Positions 45,307-57,965 are shown, numbered from the stretch's first letter. The stretch: 64,000 nucleotides of DNA from Morinoia aosen (GCA_030386875.1 CM059563.1:46344102-46408101), one strand, 5' to 3'. Translations and numbers: made by a program. Notes: generated by a model not told the origin, from the sequence alone.

Positions 45307-48083
45307 CTCGACATGACCCCAAAACACAAGAGCACCAATCAGTTAGCACAATATTAGTTAAATTTCCAAAATTAAATCTTTCCCAACATTAAAATAAATA
45401 TTTATTACGATTGGGAATGTTAGCTGGAAGATTTAACACGTCTAATAAGCTTTTCATGAAAGTGCTTTCACATGTTCTCATCCATCAGATAATCTGATTA
45501 ACATAAATAAAACTTTCCTTCACATTACTTCCAAAAATATAAAAATGAACAACGTTGTTATTTGCGTCGAACAAACGCGAGGAAATGTCAAGTTTTCCAC
45601 CGTACAATGCGTCACATTTTTGAATGAACTGCGACCAGGATGAGAAATGCAAGAAATAGACTCAACATTTCCCTGAGCTAAAATTCAGCAGCAGCGAGGG
45701 CAAGACACTCCCACAGCCTCACACGTGTCGTGCGTCTCACCTCCGAGATCGCCAAAATAGCTAACGACTTCTGCTTTGTTCGCCATGCAGAGCTGAAATC
45801 AGTCCGTTTTTGCAGACAAAGCACAGGTGGCTCAAGGCTGGCCTTGTGAACATAGCGTATTTGTGTGCAGTGACGAACCTTAACCAGAAATCGAGCTTGA
45901 TGAAGGATGGAGGAATTGCATTTGCCAGCATTCTCTTTGCCCTTCATATTGCAGACTCGTGACGAGTTTCTCCCCATTTTCTTCTCAAGGGAATCTGGCT
46001 GACGTTTTAATAAAAATCTCCTACGCAGTCTCGGTAGAGACTTTCAGACACTGGTTCGTGGTACGTACCTTGCCGTTCTACTGGTTGCATGCAGATGCTC
46101 AGTTTTTAATTCTGTCGAATGTAACAGAGACCTATTTTTTATAAAAACTACCAATCTAATTAATGTTTCTCCGTTTCAGCAGGGGAAATTTATAAAGAGA
46201 CAGTGGTAAGATGGCATCATGAAACATGCAATAACGAGTAACGGATTTATGCAAAAGGATAATATGCACTCGAGTCATTTACCATTTAGTTTAAACTAAA
46301 CCATCCATGAACCATTGGTTCAGGTTGCTGATCTAATTAACGTTTCAATACTAATCTTCGTTTAGAAGTTATTTGTTACATTTCGTGTCCACAATAACGT
46401 TTAGTAGAATATTCTATTTTAATATCGTTATTACGGACAACTAGGTGCAGAATTTATTTCTATTCAATATTTATTATTGAAACTATGCGTGTGCGGCGTT
46501 AATCAAGTAAACCAACAACATGCAAGCACACGAGCAGGCACACAGACGGATCAGAGCTGTATACATCGCTGTTTACATCCTGCGGGGGAAGATATTCAAG
46601 GAGTTCGTTGTAAATAACTTTTTATTGCCATCAGTAACGTCAAACACTGGCCAGAATTTCAGGGCTCTCTATCCCCATCCACATTGGTTACATTTGTGAA
46701 GAGAAAAAGAAAAAAACACTTGGTAACGTTAACACAACAAAAATAAAAATTAATACAAAAAGTGATTTCCTATGAAACACACAATTACATATTTTTTGAA
46801 TTTGGTTTCATTGGCTTTAGTATTAGAAAAAAAAGAACTACCAAAAGAGGACGATTCAAAATTTAAAAATATGTATACGTACATATGTCCAAGGTATTCA
46901 AGTCCAATTCAAAAATGTTGACGTAATAGATCCAGAATCTTTATGCATGTGTACTAAAATTTTTCCTCAACTGTACTAGGTTGTGTTCTTGAAGAGGCTT
47001 GCAGCACAGGAGGCAACAATTTAGAATTGGGTACGATGTTGGAACAGTTTCTTTGATCAAGCTAGAAAAACAATCTTCGAGAAGTTGGGCTTTTATCAGG
47101 TTTGCTTCTCACTCCTCTGTATCGTCTTCTTGTGGAATTTTTTTCCTTTTAATAGGAAAGACGACTAAACAAGTTTAAATAGACGTAATTGTGTGTTTCA
47201 AGTGAAATTTTGTTTTAACATTAGGTTTCGTGTTTGTCGCGTTACTGCTGTCAAGTGTTGCTCTCCTTTTCACTTCGGAGAGTACTGAACTTTGGTCCAG
47301 TGCACTGGCCAACGCTCCCTAATAAAATATCCCAGTACAACATCAGATAACGGCTGTAGTCATTAGCGAATGACTTTATCATTGCTCTGACAGCACTGTT
47401 GGAAAGCGCTTGAACATGAGTAGGGATTCAGCGTTTCTTCCTATTTTTATATGACAATCTGAGTACAGATTTTTTTCACTCTGATCTACTCATGTGTGTT
47501 TTGTCAAACTATGTACTTTTCCTTCGTGGTTATTTACCGTTATTAAGATTTTTCAAACGCACTTTCAATCAAGTTTGAGATCATCTCTTATCTGTCCTGT
47601 TAGACTCATTCTCTACCTGACAAGGGAATGCTTATATCTATGGCTCCCAAGCTCAGGGCTATTTGAGACCCAAGATCCATATCCGTAGATGTATCCAATA
47701 ATTTATAGCCCGATCAGTACCTCAAGTCTAATTCAGGCAGAGAAAAAGCAATGAATTGTTCTTGCCGAAGATATTGGCAACTTGCAATGCTGATGCTCAA
47801 GGGAAAATCCCCGGAACAAGATGCTTCTCTGGTGATTGTAGTAAGCAGAGATGAGCTGGAATGGGTGCAGGGGGAAATTCTCCGACTCTATGCGCTTGAT
47901 TTTCAATTGATATTTTTATCCTCATGGTTGAGGTACATGAATATCATTCTCTTAGTTTCAAATTTCCCACTATTACTGCAACGGTATAATAACTGGTACA
48001 CCCACTTAGAGCAAGTACCTAAATCATACGTCTGAAATGAGGCTTCCTTCTTCCTTTTCTGGTGGGCAGAAACACTAAACTCG

Positions 48084-48156
48084 CAGTGCGGAGTTTCGAA
48101 CACTCAACCTTCTACACGACAAGAAAAAGCTCTTAACTGCTAGGCCATTGTGTTCA
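48084..48156 (-). mobile_element. tRNA-derived SINE head
   Basis: On the minus strand an A-box-like tggcctagcagttaagag (48130-48147) is followed about 26 bp later by a B-box-like gtgttcgaaactc (48091-48103). This is the internal RNA polymerase III promoter layout of tRNA genes. The non-tRNA sequence beyond it on the minus strand (ccagaaaaggaagaaggaag...) may be the SINE body, perhaps continuing to about 47900. No clean anticodon arm was resolved, so a working tRNA is unlikely. It lies in the antisense direction within receptor intron 1. Confidence 0.7.
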
Positions 48157-51100
48157 TTTTTTCTGATCTGGTCAGGAGCTAAAAACCGTTGCAAGCACAA
48201 GCTCGATTGTAAAATGAAGCGATCTTTGTAAGGGATTATGAATATTTTTTGTCTGGCTTACATAAAGTCATAAAGAGCGGTAGATCCCTGTCACCTTCAG
48301 TTTTTGCGTTTAATGTATTGCAGACTACCAATATCTTTAACAAAAGTTTAGCTGTGTTATACTGTATAAAATATTATTAAAAAAAACTCTGTAAGGTTAT
48401 GCTTCCTCCTATTTCTTTGCAATGCAAACAAATTTGTCGTGAAATGTATCAAAATTACTGATGGTAACCGATCTCTTACGCAAGGTCTTACTCTATTAGA
48501 ACATTTTCCAGCGTATGCTATGTTAGAATATTAATGGAATTAAAAAATAAATAATGCACCGGCAGATTTTATTTCTCGAATACCAATATTTTTGCAAAAT
48601 ATACCGTGAACATAGAATATTTTTCAACATGTTGAAACTACACTTCATAATTTTTCTTAGTAGAAAAACAAGACAGTGGAAAAATTATTCCTAATTAATT
48701 AATTCGGTTTTATCTTTTTGAAAGCTGTGATGACTACGAAATTCAGAATCAAAAATTATCCCTACTTTATTCCTTTACGCATCGATCAAATAGAACGGAA
48801 GACAAACTTCCACTAGTGAGAACTAAATAGTGAACCATCAGGCATTTTTTGATCAGTTATACCATAGCTCAATTACGCTGGCTGAAGCAAACATGAAAAC
48901 TCAAGGTTTGTCAAATTCTAATGAATTTTGTAACGAGTTTTTCTGTTGGTCCTAAACAAAAATTTCTTTAGTTTCTGAACTTTTTTATCATTACAGCAGC
49001 TTTCGAAGAAAATTAAACTGCAGTGCTTCGAAATAATTTTTCAACCTTCAGTCGAGGTGTAATATTTTTCCTTTCTATTACTGAAAGATTTCTCAACTTG
49101 GTTTACCCATACTACACCATTCTTTCATTGCAGAATTTCTTTAATAGACACTCGCTCAGTGTCTAGACCGGCTAACTTTCGAATTTCCTCAGGTTAGCTC
49201 GACCTTCCTTTCCTCCCTGCCACTGAGAGAGTCCCTGGTGGCATCCGGACTTCTTTGATTTCAAAAGAATTCCACGCCACAGGAACCATACTGAGCGCGA
49301 CCGGCGACGCAACTCGATTTTGAAATTATTCCATTGCAAATTTGAGCCTAGCTTTCTCATGGAAGGGGGTATTTTTCTTCTTTAGGGGACAGTTTTTATT
49401 CAGGTCATAGACCAAATTTAAATTAAATTTGCACTATGTGTGGCAGAGACGCATGATTAAAATTACTCGCTTTTACACAAGGAAGTATTGGTAATTAAAT
49501 GACTGCGTCATGACTACTGCTGCTACACTCATCTCCAATACAGTAAACACAATCTCTTAATTAAATTAACGCATTTATATTCAGCTGCTTCTGTATTTTT
49601 GTGATGAAAGAAGAAAATTTAAACTGATGAACATCAGTGTATTTGCGATGCTCACATTTTCCCGAGGGAATTCATCGATGCCCAATTTTGCAAAGCAATT
49701 TGATATGTAGAAGGAATACCGCTATGGCTTAGCTAGGCTGAGCTAAATTCAGCACGTAATTAGCACAGAAAACGATGGGCGCAGTACACTTTGTCTTTCA
49801 GTTCTTCATACAGCCTCTTTGAAGCCATCATCAAAGCCATATTACGAAAAAAACTTCCGGCAGATCACAAGCTCAACTGAATTTTTTCATTATTGTACAT
49901 TCTTGCGTGAGACTGAGGTTTCAAACTTGCTAAGTTAAAGAGATGTGTCATATTGCTACTCATATGTTGGCTGGGAAGGAGTGATAAGCCACTTAACAGA
50001 GGCTGGGTTTTTAGCTTATTTACGATGAAATTTGTATTATAAGGTAAGGAAAATTTCATGAAATTTGTATAAACTTGAAATCCCCATAAGTTCAAATATT
50101 TATGTGTCCCACAAACTTGCTAAAAGCAGTTTTTAATTAGTTTTTCATTCTTATCTGTGCAAGTGCTAAATAATTTCAGGAAATTCAAACACCATTTGTG
50201 AATCCAATGATTGATCAATAGTAGCAAATGATATGTAAGACCATCATCGAAGTTCACCTCAAAGTGTTTCTGTTCAAGCTGAAGAAGCGTTATCTAGCAC
50301 TCTGATTTCATCTTTTCTTTCATAAGTTCACTAAAGGAAGAGAAGATATTAACTTTCTCAATATACGACTGCTCAGCGTGAATTCAATGTTCAATCCTGA
50401 TAATGAAATAGTGCAGCGAAAATAGCTCGGAGTTACCTAGATGTCATTAGAAAAAAAAGCTTATCCCCGTCAGTGTCACATCATGTAACTGGAGTTTTAT
50501 GTAAAGTGCACTTAAGCTGTGCCCAAACCATGCATCTATTGATCTTGAGAGATTAATCCTCTTATGTTAGAGGCGAGAAAAATATTAGTATTTCAAAGAG
50601 TTTTGAAAACTGGGAAACTACGAGCATTATTCAAAAAACGCTGTACTATTCCAACACAAAGTTTTGAACATTTCAAGGGCTGACAAGCCAACGAGCGATG
50701 TTTTCAACAGTACTGTCGGACGGTAGGGAATTAGAGAGAACAGACTTGTTCCTCTTCCAAGTGCATAAATACGCAATTTTTAATGTGCCTCGAATCTGTC
50801 AGATTTGACTTCAGTTGAGGGACGTCTATGGAAAATTTATTATATGGAATTGAAATATGTTTCCTAATTATTGTATCCAAAAAAATACTATCTAATAACT
50901 AAATCCGCACGAATCAGTGGCTCGGGTTGCCATCAATGATTTATTTGTTCGAACAAAACTTGACCATAAAGACCACTCTGCATTCGCAGGATTACCCGGT
51001 GCTGATTGCTCTTCATAATTAGATTATACATGAAAACTAATGGACATCGATGAGAATATTGGCTAATTTCACAACCCGAATAAAATATGCAGAGTTTAAA

Positions 51101-54100
51101 TGAGCTAAGGGAAGCATAGAGCTTCATAGAAGCGATCCATGCTTTAGTGGATCACATTGTCGCAGTAATTAACCTATCCATCGTTAATTGATTTGCTGTG
51201 CCCTGACCTACTCATTTAGTATGTATTGCTGTGTTTGATGCAAAAAACTCGTTCCGAAGGAACACATCATGAGTACCAAGCATTCGTCGTACAGTGGACA
51301 TTATATGACTACAAAATAGTTCTTTTTCGACCTTTTGTGAAAAATTTTCTTGCAAAATATTTGCTTTGGTCGCTGCTACAAATCCACGTTTGCCTGGTTC
51401 AATTCCAGATTTGATATTCCATGGAAAATTAGTTTAAAAAATGCAACTAAATTACAAATTTTGATATCTTAGTTTTCATTTAACTGATTAAATTTATCAT
51501 AGACTCCCCCTTCTGCAACCAACTTTTTACATTCATTAAAATTTGATTTATTTAGCAAAGTGAAGAAACGAAGTCAAATAACAGTGAATATTGACTTAAC
51601 GAATTTGGCTCTCTTGCATTACTGATTGCCTTAGTTGTTAATTCATTTATATTTACAGGTTATTGCACGAACAATTTTAGAGGCAAGTCCTTGCAGGCAA
51701 CAGAGTAAAAAGAATTACGATTTATACATCAAATAATTGGCTCCCAAATTAATAGCGAATAATATTTGCTGTCGTCGAGATCATGCATTATTTTTCCCTG
51801 TGCAATAGCATAACGCGGTCACAAATTATGAAGGCTTACGCGGTACGGAAATATCAAGGTATCGAACACTATTATTCTTGGTGCCTTGCTGCCAACATTA
51901 AACTCTCCTTCTGGTTCATTTTTGACGACGAAGTTCTTTCAGGTGGTCAAGCAAAGGCGTTTTGTCAACGTAAACTTTGGCAAAAAATCGAAGGAAAAAA
52001 TCTCAGGAGGCAAATTCTGGCAAACGAGATGACCCAGAAACGCCTCCGAGCGCTGAAATGCTGATTCGTTCCCTCCGGAAACTTTACAGCGACATTTTCT
52101 TAGGCACTCGTTAGGCTGCAAAAACATCTTCAAGGTCCGACGGTACAGGTTCGTAAATTTTGAAAAGCGTGGTCTTGATACCGAGTTTCAGGGTCGTTCA
52201 TCTTGAAAAACTGCTCCTGAGTTCACATTGCTGAGTCACTTTTTTATATGCACTCGTCTACGATTTTCTTTCTGGACTCATTCATTGAAGAAAATATTAC
52301 CACGGCGTTTAATTATATATTCGATTATTATGAGAAAAGCGTCTCAAAGTTTCATTTTTTTAGGTTTTTTTGCCTCCAACACGTCCCATATAAAGCTTCG
52401 CGAATTCCAAGACTTACCTTCGCTCGACCTAGCGACTGTCAAGTCCTGCAAAATAGACCACCGCATTCCGATGGGATTTCTCATCTGTTGTCGGAAATTC
52501 TATCCTGCCTAATAACATCAGCTCTTTCAGCGAAGTCTCACATGCCTCTGCTGAATTGGACTACCGTTCGCACCAAAAAAATGCAGATCTCTTTATCGGT
52601 TGGATCCTATAAGGACATTCTACGAGTCTCTAGCGCGTTCACTATAGCTAGCGGTAGAGTTTAAAGTGTACCCGTATAGAAGCTCGGCACGTGTACCTGC
52701 TCTGTAAACAACTTGGTTCTTGCTCGCTATTTTACGACCCTCCGCACACACACAGGCTTGCTAGCTGCATATTGTCCTGTGACCTGCTGCACCGGAACTG
52801 GTATACTCGTCAATAAGCTTTTATTCTGCATCCCCCAACAAGTTCTTTGGACCCTCTCAAACTTGAAGCCTCTGCATGGCAATTGCATTAGGTGTGGTTT
52901 TTGATATTAGATTGTTTACATTGGGTCGAAAATTTCACTGTTAAGAAAATTTCATGTGAGAAGCAATGTTTCTCTCTCTCCTCTTTCTTCGTTAAAATAG
53001 TTTGAAGTAATATAACCACAGAAGTTTTTAGGGTTTTGTTGTGTATATGAGGGTTTTTCATCATTTATTTCAAGGATTTGTTAGCTGATTCTTCTCAGAT
53101 GCCTTGCAAAAAACTCGAATCAAAGTTCTTGAACACATTTTCATAGATACGAAAAAATGCAGCAAGCATACTCATTACTTTTTTGCAATTAAAGATGGAT
53201 AAAAAATTATTGATAAAAAGTTGCAATGAAATTACCGTTTAATGTCTTGTACAATCAAGCAAAATATATTTGCACCACAGTCAGCTGTTTCCGCAGGGCA
53301 GTGTTGATTTTCATCTCAAATGTTCTAAACTCCTCTGTTTATTCCCCAAGATGTTTCTCAGTACCGTCATCATTACATTTTTTCAATATATGCATGTACG
53401 TCCATCTGAGTAACTTAGTCATACCTCACGGGTCGAGTTGTTTACGAGCGTCTGGGGACAGAAAAATGGCAAGATTTACCAACGCAAATACTGCACAGAA
53501 CTTGTTGTTCTGATCAAAAAATCCGCAGGCTCACTATTGGGTTAGTAAGAAACCTGAGCAACTTACCTCTTCTTTTACATACACTTGAAACTCGAATGAA
53601 TTTTAACATATGTTGCATTCAGAAAAACAAGGTAAACATTAATCATTCATGAAAAATTATCTTCGCTCGAGACCTCAGCAACTTCATTCAGCTCAAAATG
53701 AAACGTCTTCTTCTCTGTTGAGCTAAAACTTCAGTTGAAACAAGGAAAAAAACTAATTTTTAAACTGAAGTTCGGCATGGAGTTTCCTGCTTTCCTGACA
53801 CAGTCTCACAACACGCGTGAAAAATAAAATTGGAGTACACATTTGAAACAAACAAAGTGAAAAACAGACTGCAGTATTGCTCGAGGTTTGCAGCATACCT
53901 CAAAAAAGACGCTAAAATTTCCGGTCAATGCGCTTGGAAAGATCTACCTTCAAAATATCCGGGAAGGGTTCAAGAAAACATCTATTGCACTGAAAAACAA
54001 CAAACCTTATTTTTATTATATGTACTCTTACTTCTAGTGAATAAGACATCGATCTGTTTTCCATTCGGATGGAAATTAAGCTTGGGATTTTTTCATTCAA

Positions 54101-54844
54101 TGTACAAATTAAAATAAAGGAAGGACGCATGATTGTCTTCGTCTCCTTCGTACACTTTCACCTGACGTGTGGTCCATCATGGCTCTGAAGTAATAATAAA
54201 GTTGTGATTGAAAATAATGATAATAAGTGCTATGATGAGCGAAATTAGGCTTCTATCGCGACGTCATTGTGCCTAGGATCAATAATGATAGAAATTCGGA
54301 CAAATTGAAGTCTAAAGAATCCTCCTCATATGAGACAAACAAATAATAAGTCAGTAACTTGACAGAACCACTATAAATTCCATTGATCCACAAAATAGGT
54401 TAAAATTGGAAATTCGTTCACCACGTTCGCTCCACGCAGTTGTAGCGAAGAATGCCTGATAGTTTCAAAATTTTTGCCAGTAGTCAACCTTCGAAAAGGC
54501 ATGTATCCAGCAAATTAATTTACCAAACCATTACCAAGCATGGGAGATTAGAGTGCAGCACGCTTCCACTTATTTTCTCCATCTTTAAGTAGCATTTAGC
54601 TACGTAAGGTAAACTTGCCCAATAAGCTGCAGAAAATTGCAATCAAGCTGTTGAGTCAAGTACATCTCATACTACCTACATCTCAACACACGTTGCATTA
54701 GTAATTGAATAAAAATATTTAAGCCCTGAACTGGAAAAAAATACTGCACTGAGATTATTTCTGGCTTATTTGCTTATTTAAACTACGTAGCAGATACAAA
54801 CGGGCTTTGTTGACCGCTCGTGCCGAGCAAATGATACGTCAGAG

Positions 54845-55455
54845 CCGTGAAGAGCCCGTTGTAGGTGCAGAGCCCGTTGCAGGGGCACAGCCCGTTGTAG
54901 GTGCACAGCCCGTTGTAGGTGCATAGCCCGTTTTAGGTGCAGAGCCCGTTGCGGGTGCGGAGCCCGTTGTAGGTGCATAGCCCGTTTTAGGTGCAGATCC
55001 CGTTGTAGGTGCAGAGCCCGTTGCAGGTGCGGAGCCTGTTTTAGGTGCAGATCCCGTTGTAGGTGCAGAGCCCGTTGCAGGTCCGGAGCCCGTTGTAGGG
55101 GCATAGCCTGTTTTAGGTGCAGATCCCGTTGTAGGTGCAGAGCCCGTTGCAGGTGCGGAGCCCGTTGTAGGTGCAGAGCCCGTTTTAGGTGCAGATCCCG
55201 TTGTAGGTGCAGAGCCCGTTGCAAGTGCGGAGCCCGTTGTAGGTGCATAGCCCGTTTCAGGTGCAGATCCCGTTGTAGGTACACAGCCCGTTGCAGGGGC
55301 AAAGCCCGTTGCAGGTGCAGAGCCCGTTTCAGGTACAGAGCCCGTTGCAGGTGCAGAGCCTGCTGCAAGTGCAGAACCCGTTGCAGGCGCACAGCCCGTT
55401 GCAGGTGCACAGCCCGTTGCAGGTACAGAGCCCGTAGCAGGTGCATAGCCAGACT
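54845..55455. repeat. 18-bp minisatellite with 72-bp higher-order unit
   Basis: About 34 copies of gagcccgttgtaggtgca, GC-rich compared with its surroundings. Variants gcatagcccgtttt, gcagatcccgttgta, gcagagcccgttgca and gcggagcccgttgta follow one another as a repeating set of four (72 bp) in the middle of the array. As 18 is divisible by three, two minus-strand frames stay open, at 55581-54778 (267 codons) and 55459-54839 (206 codons). They encode simple repeats HLQRAL- or SAPTTG-like and are most likely not proteins. The array lies 2.1 kb upstream of receptor exon 2. Confidence 0.95.
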
Positions 55456-57084
55456 CCAAATCACAGACTCATCTCCATAATGGAGGCTCCAATCTCCACA
55501 ATAGGGTTTCAAGCGTAATTTTACAAATGGAGTAAAAAATTTCTCCCATTGAATATCAGGCTGGCATCTTATTTTATTCAATTCTGTAAGCAGTAAATTG
55601 CAATGAGAAAAAAATGTTGTACACTCGGGTATGTGGTAGCGTTAAATTGACAATCTTGAACAAGAGGCCAGAAGGCTGCTGCTGGAGAAAATTCAGAGGA
55701 CAGTTTTTTGGGGCTTCGATGTATTTTTGCAGGCAAGTTGTTAGGACGTAAGGTTTTAATCCTGAACAAACACGTTAGTTACTAAGCGTGTCATCTCTTG
55801 TGAAGGCGTGAACTCGTTTTGAAATTCATTTAGACAACCTTCATGATTTTATCTTTGAGTTGCCTAATCCAAAGTGAACACACAAACTCTTTTTCAACTT
55901 TTTTTTGAAATTTTTCCAAATTTTTGTCGTGATGTTCAACTGCTTCATGTGAATTCATAAGTCGGAGAAGTAATAAAATTAAACAGATGCTTTAGAACCG
56001 TATGATTCATTCAACATCGTACTCAACTCCCTATTGTTGATATGTTGTCGGAACATCACAGTTCTCCCAGTATTCTAGTGAGTGTGCTGTCTGAGTTCTT
56101 GAACTGCTTGATTAAAGATTCCATCCCTCATACGCGCAATTGAATTTAATGATATAAGTAATGCAGTCGCACCGAGTAGACATGGACTTACCACAGAGAA
56201 GGAAGAACAGCTAATTTCGAATAAAGATGATACAACAACTCTCGCTAGTATCTAAAATGTCTTAACATAAAGATCCATAGTTGATACACACACATGGGTC
56301 TCGTAATACCCATGTCAATGGTTGAAATAAATGTTTAAGAGAAAAGCATGGAAAATGCATCACCTTTGTTGCATAACCTAGGCTTGATAATGCATATAAA
56401 CACAAGTTGAGAAGCAAAATAAAAATAATACCAATGACTATGCATTGTTGACAACACTCATTAGTGCGCCCGTTTATTGAAATATGAAGTTATACCGATT
56501 TCAGGAATTAATGTTGAGGGTAAAATGTGTGAGCTTGAGTAATTTTTCGTCTAAGACTATGATGTAAATATATAAAACCTTCTTTTCACTCGTACGAATC
56601 ACCTATATATAGTATGCCACTTTGACGACCTCGAAGAAAAATATATTTGCCAGAACACCAATTCATATTTTCCACGATAAAAATGCTAGCACGAAAGATT
56701 TCACTGGAATTCAAAACATGAGGGGAAATGTTGTACAATGCTAACCATTACATTCACAACATTATTGGAACAATACGTGACATTAACCACCTAAATAATG
56801 CTGTCATAGTGTACTCACGAGCAGAAGAGACGGCAAATTGCTACACAAAGCTACATAACAAAAAAATTTTAGGACATGAGCATTCGAAGCGCAAGACATG
56901 AGGAAACTCTCCTTCTGTTAACACCTTAATAATAATTATAGCCCCTCCTTCTGTTAAAAATTTGCCTTGTACATTCAAGCCTCACTTTCTATTAATTACT
57001 TACCGCCTTAATTCAATGCAGTTTTAAACGTAAAATATACACAGAGTTTTTAGCAGCTTGGCGTCGATTGCAATTTTCCGTCGC

Positions 57085-57600
57085 GTTTCTGAAATTTTTT
57101 GTACGTTGCGTTTCTGGAATTTTTTGTACGTTGCGTTTCTGGAATTTTCTGTACGTTTCGTTTCTGGAATTTTCTGTACGTTTCGTATCTGGAATTTTCT
57201 GTACGTTGCGTTTCTGGAATTTTCTGTACGTTTCGTTTCTGGAATTTTCTGTACGTTTCGTATCTGGAATTTTCTGTACGTTGCGTTTCTGGAATTTTCT
57301 GTACGTTGCGTTTCTGGAATTTTCTGTACGTTGCGTTTCTGGAATTTTCTGTACGTTGCGTATCTGGAATTTTCTGTACGTTGCGTATCTGGAATTTTCT
57401 GTACGCTACGTTTCTGGAATTTTCTGTACGTTTTGTTTCTGGAATTTTCTGTAAGTTGCGTTTCTGGAATTTTCTGTAAGTTGCGTTTCTGGAATTTCAT
57501 ATACGTTGCGTTTATGGAATGTTTTGCACGTTGAGTTTCTGTAATTTTCTGTAAGTTGCGTTTCTGTAATTTTCTGTAAGTTGCGTTTCTTTACGTTTCA
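57085..57600. repeat. 25-bp minisatellite ending at the exon 2 splice acceptor
   Basis: About 20 copies of a unit containing tttctggaattttctgtacg plus ttgcg. Three variants (ttgcgttt, tttcgttt, tttcgtat) recur as a 75-bp higher-order set near 57130-57330. The unit has no stop in several phases, so overlapping open frames arise on both strands and are not genes. In the final units tacgt becomes taagt and ctggaat becomes ctgtaat. The last unit, 57576-57600, carries the acceptor of exon 2. Confidence 0.95.
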
Positions 57601-57601
57601 G
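57576..57601 (+). promoter_or_regulatory. 3' splice site of exon 2, derived from the array
   Basis: The sequence gcgtttctttacgtttcag precedes the exon. AG is at 57600-57601. The T-rich tract comes from the tandem unit, with ctgtaattttct altered to ctttacgtttca. Exon phase 0 matches the exon 1 donor. Confidence 0.7.
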
Positions 57602-57695
57602 AGCAACCCGCACTTCTACCCCAACATTTTGACGTACGTCGCTACGTTGCTGCTCGGCGTCACCGGCAACGTCGCAGTCATCGTCGTCATGAGAG
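57602..57695 (+). CDS. Class A GPCR, exon 2 (transmembrane helix 1)
   Basis: This 94-bp exon encodes SNPHFYPN followed by a hydrophobic helix ILTYVATLLLGVTGNVAVIV and VMR. It is framed by an AG acceptor and an agag|gtgagg donor (phase 1). The helix spans about residues 111-133 of the joined protein and has the G-x-x-G-N signature of helix 1 in class A receptors. The Asn corresponds to position 1.50. The following basic residue marks the start of intracellular loop 1. Helices 2-7, DRY and NPxxY must be encoded beyond 64000, because no matching exon was seen in 57696-64000. The N-terminus suggests a peptide receptor, but the subfamily could not be named. The base composition is clearly more GC-rich and codon-like than the flanking arrays. 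Confidence 0.8.
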
Positions 57696-57699
57696 GTGA

Positions 57700-57965
57700 G
57701 GGTGTGGTGATGTTGGTGTAGTGATGTTGGTGTGGTGATGTTGGTGTGGTGGTGTTGGTGTGGTGATGTTGGAGTGGTGATGTTGGTATGGTGATGTTGT
57801 TGTGGTGATGTTGGTGTGGTGATGTTGGTGTGGTGATGTTGGTGTGGTGATGTTGGTGTGGCGATGTTGGTGTGGTGATGTTGGTGTGGTGATGGTGGTG
57901 TGGTGGTGTTGGTGTGGTGATGTTGGTGTGGTGATGTTGGTGTGGGGATGTTGGTGTGATGGTGG
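57700..57965. repeat. 14-bp G/T-rich minisatellite at the exon 2 donor
   Basis: About 19 copies of gtgatgttggtgtg, starting within five bases of the exon 2 donor. One strand is almost only G and T, giving a UG-rich transcript. Decayed copies continue to about 58060. A minus-strand frame of Thr, His and Pro repeats is spurious. Confidence 0.95.

Larger units (their letters stand above)
42893..57601 (+). other. Receptor intron 1 (phase 0, 14.7 kb)
   Basis: Begins gtgagtgt and ends tttctttacgtttcag. It contains the 148-bp-TIR element, a SINE head, an 18-bp array and a 25-bp array that reaches the acceptor. Other stretches (42908-43819, 45307-48083, 48157-54844 and 55456-57060) show no supported gene. 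An ATG-started 138-codon frame at 52248-52664 has no recognised motif. The intron call depends on the exon 1 to exon 2 link, which rests on matching phase and sensible protein topology and not on transcript data. Confidence 0.7.

Noticed and set aside
48084..48156. Functional tRNA gene
   Set aside because: A and B boxes are present, but no proper cloverleaf, anticodon loop or polymerase III terminator could be traced. A SINE head fits better.
52248..52664. 138-codon ATG-started frame within receptor intron 1
   Set aside because: No domain, splice context or homology is recognisable, and two other frames overlap it. Its length is possible by chance in a 64 kb window.
57024..57534. Several overlapping 126-158 codon frames upstream of exon 2
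   Set aside because: The 25-bp unit is open in three phases, so all of these arise from one minisatellite.
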